Of a DNA stretch of 5,301 nucleotides, positions 1-5,301 are shown one piece after another. Every line of letters begins with the position of its first letter. The first letter of the stretch is position 1. The stretch spans positions 1 through 5,301 of the forward strand of contig JAGLYS010000228.1 in NCBI GenBank assembly GCA_023132105.1, written 5' to 3'. This stretch comes from Caldifarciminota bacterium (GTDB lineage: Bacteria; Hydrothermota; 32-111; QNBC01). Made by a program: the position numbers and the translations under genes. Under the pieces are notes generated by a model. It was given only the letters and a program-made list of their open reading frames with translations, was not told the origin of the DNA and made no database searches.

Positions 1-608
1 GCTGCTCTACCCACTGAAATTATTGCACCGGTTAGAATTCCCGGTAAAGCTGCAGGTAATATTACCTTAGTAATTGTTTCTCTTTTAGTTGCTCCTAATG
101 CATATGATGCTTCTTTGAACTCAACGGGAACTGATTTGATTGCTTCTTCCGAAGCCTTTATAATTGTTGGTAGTATTAAAATAGACAGTGTCAAAGAACC
201 TGAAAGAATAGATACACCAAGACCAAAAAAGTCGACAAATAAGGCAAGTCCGAAAAGCCCGTAAACAATTGACGGTATACCTGCCAGTGTATTGATTGAT
301 ATTTCTATTATACTCATTAACCTGTTTTTTTCACCATATTCGGAAAGATATATTGCCGTTAGTACTCCTATTGGCAGAGCAATTATTATTGAAAATAATG
401 TTAAATAGAATGTTCCGACAATAGCAGGAAATATTCCCCCTTTTGTCATTCCACATTTTGGTATTTGAGTAATAAACGGAATTGAAATTACTTTTCCTCC
501 CTGCACAAATACAATCAAAAAAAATACAAAAAGTGTAAGAATAGTTATTAAAATAGTAATTTTCAATATTAAAAATCCGATATTCTGCTTAATTAACCGC
601 CTATTCAT
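1..608 (-). CDS. pstA: Phosphate ABC transporter permease PstA (3' end cut by window edge)
   Basis: This is the second inner-membrane permease subunit of the high-affinity phosphate importer PstSCAB; it pairs with PstC to form the phosphate channel. About 202 codons are visible and the C-terminal third lies outside the window. Residues 12-36 form the first membrane segment. A periplasmic stretch with CGMTKGGIFPAIVGT (about 52-66) is typical of PstA. Further membrane segments begin at about 65, 108 and 134. The cytoplasmic EAA loop that contacts the PstB ATPase is EASYALGATKRETITKVILP, about residues 166-185, with the conserved Gly at 172. The ATG overlaps the pstC stop as ATGA, and a GGAG Shine-Dalgarno about 6 nt upstream supports this start. 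The protein is clearly related to PstC but lacks its long N-terminal tail. Expected next genes are pstB and phoU. The family call is secure; only completeness is unknown. Confidence 0.95.
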   Translation of the reverse strand, partial: MNRRLIKQNIGFLILKITILITILTLFVFFLIVFVQGGKVISIPFITQIPKCGMTKGGIFPAIVGTFYLTLFSIIIALPIGVLTAIYLSEYGEKNRLMSIIEISINTLAGIPSIVYGLFGLALFVDFFGLGVSILSGSLTLSILILPTIIKASEEAIKSVPVEFKEASYALGATKRETITKVILPAALPGILTGAIISVGRA

Positions 609-1561
609 TTAATTCTCCACTTTTTTTTAACGGCTAATTCAACAATCAAATTTGTAATAAATATAATTATGAATAGTACAATTGCAATACCAAATAATGA
701 ATGATAATGTTGACTTCCTATTATTGCTTCCCCCATTTCAGATGCGATTGCTGAAGTCAGTGGTCTTGCAGACTGAAAAATAGATTTCGGAATATGAGGA
801 GAACCACCTGCTATCATTAATACAACCATTGTTTCCCCGATAGCTCTGCCAAATCCAAGGACGATACTTACGATTATTCCTGTTTTTGCCGATGGTATTA
901 TTATCTTTGTGATGGTTTCCCATTTATTTGCTCCCAAAGCGTACGATCCTTCCTTTAATTGTTTGGGAACAGTTGATAGTGCATCCTCTGAAACACTGGA
1001 TATTATCGGAATTATCATAATCCCAAGTATTACTGATGCTGAAAAAACATTTAATCCAATCGGAATATTGAAAATTCTTTGAACCAAAGGAGCAAAAAAT
1101 GCCATTCCAACAAGACCGTATACTACAGAAGGAATATTCGCCAATAGTTCAATTATAGGTTTTAGTATCTCTTTTACTCTATTATTGGCTATCTCAGAAA
1201 CATATATTGCTGAACCTAATCCGAGTGGAATTGCTACAATCAGGGAACCGATTGTTATACAAATTGACCCCATTATTAAAGGAAATATTCCAAATTCAGG
1301 AGGATAATGCGTAGGATGCCATGACATACCAAAAAGAAATTTTATTATTCCATAGCTTACAAAAATAGACCATCCTTCTTTAAATATACTTATTATGATT
1401 CCGAATAAAAAAACAATTGAAGAAATCGATGTTGTATAAATTATAATTTTAAATAATATTTCCTTAATATCCTTAATCTTTCTTCTGTTTTTAAAAAAGA
1501 AAGTATAGGAGAAATAATCTCCTATACTTTCTCTAAATTTATTACTATTGAACCGGGACAT
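605..1561 (-). CDS. pstC: Phosphate ABC transporter permease PstC
   Basis: This is an inner-membrane permease subunit of the PstSCAB phosphate importer, 318 residues long, which is normal for the family. Residues 1-35 are a polar, basic cytoplasmic tail. Membrane segments lie at about 37-60, 92-118, 138-158, 172-190, 228-250 and 288-310. The periplasmic motif FGMSWHPTHYPPEFGIFPLIMGS (78-99, written here only as its conserved W81, P83 and FGIFP elements in context) is PstC-like. The EAA loop EGSYALGANKWETITKIIIP spans 204-223, and GRAIGETMVVLMIAGG (238-253) is a strong PstC signature. The ATG lies inside the 3' end of pstS (17-nt overlap). Its only Shine-Dalgarno candidate, AGGA, ends 1 nt before the ATG, so initiation probably depends on coupling to pstS. 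No ATG, GTG or TTG occurs in frame between codon 1 and the first membrane segment, so a later canonical start is excluded. Codons 10-24 also form a terminator-like hairpin. Confidence 0.95.
   Translation of the reverse strand: MSRFNSNKFRESIGDYFSYTFFFKNRRKIKDIKEILFKIIIYTTSISSIVFLFGIIISIFKEGWSIFVSYGIIKFLFGMSWHPTHYPPEFGIFPLIMGSICITIGSLIVAIPLGLGSAIYVSEIANNRVKEILKPIIELLANIPSVVYGLVGMAFFAPLVQRIFNIPIGLNVFSASVILGIMIIPIISSVSEDALSTVPKQLKEGSYALGANKWETITKIIIPSAKTGIIVSIVLGFGRAIGETMVVLMIAGGSPHIPKSIFQSARPLTSAIASEMGEAIIGSQHYHSLFGIAIVLFIIIFITNLIVELAVKKKWRIK
1493..1532 (-). terminator. Terminator-like hairpin with U tract inside the start of pstC (candidate attenuator between pstS and pstC)
   Basis: In the transcript, AGAAAGUAUAGGAG (1532-1519) is a perfect 14-bp inverted repeat of CUCCUAUACUUUCU (1511-1498). 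The loop is 7 nt, AUUAUUU. A run of six U residues follows directly (1498-1493), the first of which is the last paired base. This is the standard form of a Rho-independent terminator, and it is oriented for the minus-strand operon; the plus strand has no T run on its far side. It begins 12 nt after the pstS stop codon but lies within pstC codons 10-24. The structure is seen directly. Its role as a partial terminator, or as a 3'-end stabiliser for a pstS transcript, is inferred. Confidence 0.8.
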
Positions 1562-2375
1562 ATCCTGTTTCTTCCACTATTTTTTTCCCATTATCGGAAA
1601 GAATGAAATCTATGAAAGATTTAATTAAACCTTTTGGCTTTCCATTTGTATACATAAAAAGCGGTCTTGCAATCGGATAATTGTTATTTGAAACATTTTC
1701 TTTGGTTGGATAGACACTATTTACTGTCAATACTTTCAAGTCATCGGAAATATAACCAAGCCCTATATATCCTAATGCTCCCTTTGTTTGATTAACTGTT
1801 GTAGATACTCCTTTATTGGAAGCCAACATTAGTACATCATTCTTTACTTTATCACCCTTCAAAACCAGCTTTTTAAATACTTCAAATGTTCCGGATGAAT
1901 AATCTCTTGATATAGATACTATTTGTGCATCATTACCACCCAGCTCTTTCCAATTTACTGTTTTGCCCGTATATATATCCCTGAGTTGCTCCAGAGTAAT
2001 ATTCTTAATGGGATTTGATTTATTTACAACAATTGCAATGCCATCTGTTGCTATTATATTTCCTACGGGATTAACACCCTTTCCTCTTGCAATTTTCAAT
2101 TCCTTTGTTTTCATAGATCTTGAAGCATCCGCAATATCACATCTCCCGTCAATAAGTGCCGCAATTCCTACACCTGAACCACCTCCACGCACTGTTATGT
2201 TTGCATCACTATTAACATCCATATATAATTCGGCTGATCTTTGAGCTATAGGAAGAACTGTTGTGGAACCAGCAATCACTATTTTACATTTCGCTTTAGC
2301 TTGAATATCAGTATTAAGTGAAATAAATGTTAAGGGAACAACTATAAGAATCGTTATAAATTTTTTTATGTTCAT
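1545..2375 (-). CDS. pstS: Periplasmic phosphate-binding protein PstS
   Basis: This is the soluble periplasmic receptor that binds inorganic phosphate with high affinity and delivers it to PstCA; it is 276 residues long. Residues 1-28 are a Sec signal peptide: basic MNIKK, a hydrophobic core to about residue 19, and a plausible signal peptidase I site after AKA (26-28). No lipobox is present, so the protein is probably free in the periplasm, as in diderms. Phosphate-site motifs are GSTTVLP (36-42), RGGGSGVGI (63-71), DIADASRSM (80-88) and SRDYSSGTFEVF (156-167). DGIAIVVNKSNP (111-122) is also typical. Cys30 and Cys79 are the only two cysteines of the mature chain and could form a disulfide. 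The start at 2375 is chosen because a GGAGG lies 8 nt upstream and a signal peptide follows at once. A longer reading from 2471 would run into the porin gene. It lies 22 nt after the porin and overlaps pstC by 17 nt. Confidence 0.95.
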   Translation of the reverse strand: MNIKKFITILIVVPLTFISLNTDIQAKAKCKIVIAGSTTVLPIAQRSAELYMDVNSDANITVRGGGSGVGIAALIDGRCDIADASRSMKTKELKIARGKGVNPVGNIIATDGIAIVVNKSNPIKNITLEQLRDIYTGKTVNWKELGGNDAQIVSISRDYSSGTFEVFKKLVLKGDKVKNDVLMLASNKGVSTTVNQTKGALGYIGLGYISDDLKVLTVNSVYPTKENVSNNNYPIARPLFMYTNGKPKGLIKSFIDFILSDNGKKIVEETGYVPVQ

Positions 2376-2397
2376 TATAAATACCTCCGTTTCTATA

Positions 2398-3429
2398 TTA
2401 TATTTTGCTTGAAAATGCCCAGCGTAATTGCAGCATTGCTTTATCATTGTTTGGTTTTGCAGAATCTTCAAACATTGTTCTTTCCCAATTCAACTGTACT
2501 AACAATCCCGGATTTCCTTTCAAACCTTTACAAAATCCGTAATTTAATCCGCATATGATTCTCGAGTGAGAATCAAGAGATAAATTAATATTTTTGTCCC
2601 ATTGATCAAATCTTCCGACTATGTCAAGATCATAGCTTTGCCTGAACATTTTACCTAATTTTAGAATAGTCATTATCATAAAACCACGACTTTTTATGCT
2701 GTTTTTATCTTGAATAAGAAACTCCACGAATATATCTACACCTCTAAAAGCAATATTACTCATCAAAGCATAATTTAATCGTTTATAATAATCCGTAACA
2801 ATTGTATCCAATAAACCTGCTCTTTCATATAATACAGATCCTCCGACAGTAATACCGGGAATCGGTATTAGTCTTAGATTCCCCGAATATGCAGGATTGA
2901 TATTTACATTGTCTCCTGACTTTTTATAACCTTCACCATTTATTAGCGATATTGCATATTCTCCATATCCTGCCGGCAATAAGCCATTAAAACTCAAGCC
3001 ATAATCTGTTGATGAGACTAATTTTTCTTTGTCTTCGAGTATTTTCTCAATTGTCGGATAATTCCAATCATAAATTAGTCCGAAATAATTTTTTATTAAT
3101 CCTACCTCTATTTTACTTTCAGGAACAGGCAATAATTCTTTAAAATCAATATATGCATATTTCAGTTTAACACCTACCCCATGTACATCTTTACTACTTG
3201 AAAAGAAATCCAGATTGAATCTACCTTTGATTTTATCATTGAATTTCGGTTCGATTCTCAGGTAACCCCTTTCAAGTGAGAAATAACTTTTTCCAATACT
3301 GCTGCTGGTAAATTCCATTGAATATCTATTCCAAAGCTGCATTGAAATCTTTGTCTCCATTCCCATACTAAGTAGTGGTAATAAAATAAATGATAGAATT
3401 AGCACGAAAAATATCCTTTTAGAATTCAC
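2398..3429 (-). CDS. Outer-membrane beta-barrel porin, OprP/OprO-like, probably phosphate-related
   Basis: This is a 343-residue protein with an N-terminal signal peptide (basic MNSKR, hydrophobic core 7-22, cleavage site not clear). It is otherwise built of short alternating polar/hydrophobic strands rich in Tyr, Phe and Gly, with no further long hydrophobic helix, as expected for a beta-barrel. The order of elements recalls phosphate-selective porins: LERGYLRIEPKF (52-63) with GRFNLDFF (69-76), then KYAYIDF (90-96), KIEVGLIKNYFGLIYDW (106-122) and YAISLINGEGY (158-168). The C-terminus ends in a strand-like LQLRWAF followed by SSKI, so a terminal aromatic residue is missing. Translation starts at a GTG with an ideal AGGAGG 5 nt upstream, and this start overlaps the stop of a small upstream ORF (GTGA). 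Lying behind a Pho-box promoter and before pstS, it most likely admits phosphate through the outer membrane. Family assignment is by pattern only; substrate is inferred. Confidence 0.72.
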   Translation of the reverse strand: MNSKRIFFVLILSFILLPLLSMGMETKISMQLWNRYSMEFTSSSIGKSYFSLERGYLRIEPKFNDKIKGRFNLDFFSSSKDVHGVGVKLKYAYIDFKELLPVPESKIEVGLIKNYFGLIYDWNYPTIEKILEDKEKLVSSTDYGLSFNGLLPAGYGEYAISLINGEGYKKSGDNVNINPAYSGNLRLIPIPGITVGGSVLYERAGLLDTIVTDYYKRLNYALMSNIAFRGVDIFVEFLIQDKNSIKSRGFMIMTILKLGKMFRQSYDLDIVGRFDQWDKNINLSLDSHSRIICGLNYGFCKGLKGNPGLLVQLNWERTMFEDSAKPNNDKAMLQLRWAFSSKI

Positions 3430-3518
3430 AAATACCTCCTTTTAGATATTTTTAAGACAGTGACCTTTAATTCTTCCTTCGTTTCCGCCCGGGATACTAT
3501 TCTTTTAAATTCCTGCAT
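3426..3518 (-). CDS. 30-residue basic small ORF, translationally coupled to the porin (leader peptide candidate)
   Basis: A 30-codon reading frame begins MQEFKRIVSRAETKE and ends in KISKRRYL. It has an ATG and a strong AAAGGAGG 4 nt upstream. Its TGA stop overlaps the GTG start of the porin by 4 nt (GTGA), the usual arrangement for translational coupling. It is the first frame after the Pho promoter: the predicted transcription start lies only about 13 nt before the ATG. The peptide is charged (4 Arg, 5 Lys, 4 Glu) and has no signal peptide or membrane segment. Codons 27-28 (AGG AGG, Arg-Arg) are the porin's Shine-Dalgarno itself, so ribosomes translating this frame pass directly over the porin initiation site. 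I recognise no family. It could be a functional small protein, a regulatory leader or a chance frame; the paired Shine-Dalgarno and overlap argue for real translation. Confidence 0.6.
   Translation of the reverse strand: MQEFKRIVSRAETKEELKVTVLKISKRRYL
3435..3440 (-). promoter_or_regulatory. Shine-Dalgarno of the porin, deciding a GTG start
   Basis: AGGAGG (3440-3435) lies 5 nt before the GTG at 3429. It fixes the porin start at a non-ATG codon and is itself read as two Arg codons of the overlapping small ORF. Confidence 0.85.
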
Positions 3519-3521
3519 TTA

Positions 3522-3566
3522 ACCTCCTTTGTTAATCAGTATATACATACTAATAGTTAAGGAGGT
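3522..3566 (-). repeat. Inverted repeat pairing the sORF Shine-Dalgarno with an upstream anti-Shine-Dalgarno
   Basis: On the minus strand ACCTCCTT (3566-3559) is a perfect 8-bp complement of AAGGAGGT (3529-3522), the Shine-Dalgarno of the small ORF. Inside the 29-nt interval a second inverted repeat, AGTAT (3551-3547) and ATACT (3542-3538), surrounds the -10 element. The left arm lies upstream of the predicted transcription start, so it would be present only in RNA reading in from phoR. The pairing is seen directly; any role is inferred. It may also simply reflect the Pho-box spacer. Confidence 0.5.
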
Positions 3567-3593
3567 ATTACTATTCCGTTAATTTTCTGTTAA
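3531..3593 (-). promoter_or_regulatory. Pho-box promoter driving the sORF-porin-pst operon
   Basis: Four hexamers resembling the B. subtilis PhoP repeat TTAACA are phased exactly 11 bp apart: TTAACA (3593-3588), TTAACG (3582-3577), GTAATA (3571-3566, the weakest) and TTAACT (3560-3555). After an 11-nt gap comes a -10-like TATACT (3543-3538), placing the start of transcription near 3531. The repeats then fall at about -62 to -24, the geometry known for PhoP-activated promoters, with no separate -35 element, as expected for an activator-dependent promoter. The repeats and spacing are seen directly. Binding by the PhoB/PhoP-type partner of PhoR is inferred from similarity and from the pst genes downstream. 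Confidence 0.75.
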
Positions 3594-3619
3594 TTTTTAA
3601 TATTTGTGTTTAATATAAA

Positions 3620-5301
3620 TTAGATATTGTATGTTTTAGGAATATGAATAACGAATTTTGTTCCCTGCCCTACCTTACTGTAAACCATAATATCGCCATT
3701 GTGTGAATTTATAATATGCTTAACTATAGACAATCCAAGTCCTGTTCCTCCGGTTTCTCTCGAGCGGGATTTATCCACTACATAAAACCTTTCGAATATT
3801 CTATCGATATCATTATCCGGAATACCTATACCGGTATCCGATACTTCTATATTTATTCTATTATTTTCATCTCCTATATCTAATTTGATAAAACCTTTTT
3901 CGGTATATTTAATTGCATTCTCGATCAGATTTATTAGCATCTGTTCTATCTCGAATTCGTCCCCGTCAATCGATGTAACATCATCATCGATTTCAACCCT
4001 CAATTCAAGACCTTTTCTTTCTGCCTTTTTTCTCAAAATTAGAATAACATTGTTAGCAATATTTTTCAAATCAACTTTTTCCAATTTGATTTTATTTTCC
4101 AATGCTTCGAATTTTGACAGTATTTGCAAATCATTTACAACCCTTATCATTCTCTCCGTATGTTTTTTTATAATATCTACATATCTTATATTATTGCTGT
4201 CGACTTCCTCTTCCAAAGTTTCAATAAATCCTTTAATCGAAGTTAACGGGGTTCGCAATTCATGGGAAACATTAGCAATAAAATCTCTTTTCATTATATA
4301 AGTTTTTTCCATATCCGTAATATTGAAAAGGGAAATTAAAATATCATCAGTTCTTTCAATTAGAGAAATATTAACAATAAAATATTTATTGTTGATTTGT
4401 ATTTTATTTGATATCGGTTCTTTCCCCTTTTTGAATTTATCCATCAAATTATTCAATTCATAGCTCATTAATAATTCCCAATAATTTTTACCGATTATAT
4501 CGTCATTATTAATGATTTTTTTAAAAGCACTGTTAGCTATTTTAATTCTTCCCTTTGCATTAATTAAAATTATCCCCTCATCTATACTCTCAATCACCGT
4601 ATTCATTATATCTTTTTGCTCCGATATATTGTCAACGAGATTTTTTAATTTTTCTATCATATTATTAAAATTACTTGCCAGATCCTTCAACTCACCACTG
4701 TCCGGAACAACGACCCTTACTTTCAAATCCCCAGAAGCAACTTTTTTCGAAGCTTTTGTAATTTCTATAATCGGATTGGATAGAAACTTTGATAAAAAAT
4801 AGGCAATTATAAAGGAGAACAGAATAATAACAGATATGAGTTGTATCTCTTTCCTTATTAAACCATTTAAAATTGAATTAACATTCGTTAAATACCTGCT
4901 TGTTCTTATCGCACCAATAATTTCACCATTTATTTTTAACGGAGTAGCAATATATATCATTTCCTCTTTCATTGTTTTACTATATCTTATTGAGGAACCG
5001 AATCCTTTTTCAATTGCACCTATTATTTCCGGTCGATTATTATGATTTTCCATAGAGTATGGATCTTCCTCCGAATCTGCTACTACTTCACCTTCATTAT
5101 TGATTATAGTAATTCTTGTGTCTATTTCCTTCCCGATATTTTTGATTAATTCATCCAATTCCACATATTCCTCATTGATTAAATAATTCTTTACATCCAA
5201 AGCAAGGGCAATATCAATATTTTTCAAATCATTTTTAACAGTATTTATATAAGCTGTTTTAATAGTAAAGAATGAGATTATTGTCATAGAAACAGCTAAT
5301 A
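3620..5301 (-). CDS. phoR: Phosphate-regulon sensor histidine kinase PhoR (5' end cut by window edge)
   Basis: This is a membrane-bound sensor kinase that autophosphorylates on His and passes the phosphate to a PhoB/PhoP response regulator. The frame stays open to the window edge (four codons, LAVS, precede the first visible ATG at 5287), so the true start is outside and that ATG lies within the first membrane segment. Counting from 5287: rest of membrane segment 1 to about 10; extracytoplasmic Cache/PAS-like sensor about 15-145 with the PhoR-typical NHNNRPEI; membrane segment 2 about 149-166; HAMP about 167-220; PAS about 225-325; HisKA with SHELRTP, phospho-acceptor His342; HATPase with N box NLIENAIKYTEKG (453-465), G1 DTGIGIP (484-490), F box RIFERFY (496-502) and G2 GGTGLGLS (513-520). 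All catalytic motifs are intact. The domain order and the adjacent Pho-box promoter and pst genes support PhoR over the similar WalK. No hairpin terminator is seen after its stop. Confidence 0.9.
   Translation of the reverse strand, partial: LAVSMTIISFFTIKTAYINTVKNDLKNIDIALALDVKNYLINEEYVELDELIKNIGKEIDTRITIINNEGEVVADSEEDPYSMENHNNRPEIIGAIEKGFGSSIRYSKTMKEEMIYIATPLKINGEIIGAIRTSRYLTNVNSILNGLIRKEIQLISVIILFSFIIAYFLSKFLSNPIIEITKASKKVASGDLKVRVVVPDSGELKDLASNFNNMIEKLKNLVDNISEQKDIMNTVIESIDEGIILINAKGRIKIANSAFKKIINNDDIIGKNYWELLMSYELNNLMDKFKKGKEPISNKIQINNKYFIVNISLIERTDDILISLFNITDMEKTYIMKRDFIANVSHELRTPLTSIKGFIETLEEEVDSNNIRYVDIIKKHTERMIRVVNDLQILSKFEALENKIKLEKVDLKNIANNVILILRKKAERKGLELRVEIDDDVTSIDGDEFEIEQMLINLIENAIKYTEKGFIKLDIGDENNRINIEVSDTGIGIPDNDIDRIFERFYVVDKSRSRETGGTGLGLSIVKHIINSHNGDIMVYSKVGQGTKFVIHIPKTYNI

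Noticed and set aside
738..923. 61-codon minus-strand frame inside pstC
   Set aside because: Out-of-frame shadow of the conserved permease coding sequence.
1963..2244. Plus-strand open frame opposite pstS
   Set aside because: Antisense shadow of a well-conserved gene; no family resemblance of its own and no supporting promoter or ribosome site recognised.
2397..2402. TATAAT just before pstS as an internal promoter
   Set aside because: It matches the -10 consensus, but no -35 or Pho box sits at the right distance, and it overlaps the AT-rich end of the porin gene. Left open as a weak possibility only.
2376..2471. N-terminal extension of PstS starting at an upstream ATG (2471)
   Set aside because: It would overlap the porin coding sequence by 74 nt and put 32 residues before a clear signal peptide. 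The GGAGG 8 nt before 2375 decides for the shorter start.
3561..3566. GGAGGT on the plus strand as a ribosome site for a rightward gene
   Set aside because: No ATG, GTG or TTG follows at a usable distance; the motif is better explained as the spacer and anti-Shine-Dalgarno of the leftward promoter region.
3594..3619. Possible terminator after phoR
   Set aside because: The stretch is AT-rich but contains no stem long enough to call; nothing else is seen in it.
3833..3842. Perfect 10-bp palindrome ATACCGGTAT inside phoR
   Set aside because: It falls in codons just at the conserved G1 ATP-binding box of the kinase, and has no promoter context; likely chance.
3885..5045. Plus-strand open frames (3885-4301, 4512-4802, 4836-5045) opposite phoR
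   Set aside because: Their Ser/Ile/Phe-rich hydrophobic translations are what the reverse strand of an AT-rich, charged kinase gene gives by chance.

Overview
The window reads as part of the chromosome of an AT-rich, diderm (Gram-negative-type) bacterium. It holds a phosphate-starvation (Pho) locus in which every gene lies on the minus strand. The diderm inference rests on two things: a predicted outer-membrane beta-barrel porin, and a PstS with an ordinary secretory signal peptide instead of a lipoprotein lipobox. I cannot name the phylum. The promoter architecture (TTAACA-type repeats every 11 bp) looks more like the PhoP boxes of Bacillus subtilis than the CTGTCAT boxes of Escherichia coli.

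Read in the direction of transcription (right to left), the window contains five parts. (1) 5301-3620 is a PhoR-type membrane sensor histidine kinase whose N-terminus is cut by the window edge; a PhoB/PhoP response regulator would be expected just outside. (2) 3619-3430 is a compact control region. It has four 11-bp-phased Pho-box repeats, a -10 element and a very short leader, and then a 30-codon small ORF (3518-3426) that overlaps the next gene by GTGA. (3) 3429-2398 is a porin resembling the phosphate-selective OprP/OprO family, with a GTG start. (4) 2375-1545 is the periplasmic phosphate-binding protein PstS. (5) 1561-605 is the permease subunit PstC and 608-1 is PstA, cut at the left edge; pstB and phoU would be expected beyond it.

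The products fit one pathway. Phosphate crosses the outer membrane through the porin, is captured by PstS, and is moved across the inner membrane by PstCA, powered by the PstB ATPase that is not in view. PhoR presumably senses limitation and activates the regulator that binds the Pho boxes.

The genes are packed tightly: sORF/porin overlap by 4 nt, porin and pstS are 22 nt apart, pstS/pstC overlap by 17 nt, and pstC/pstA overlap by 4 nt.

Three non-coding signals stand out. First, a 14-bp perfect hairpin followed by a U tract, with the form of an intrinsic terminator, lies inside the first 24 codons of pstC, just after the pstS stop. It could set a high PstS-to-permease ratio. Second, the small ORF is coupled to the porin. 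Third, an anti-Shine-Dalgarno sequence upstream of the Pho transcription start could silence translation of read-through transcripts while leaving Pho-initiated transcripts active.
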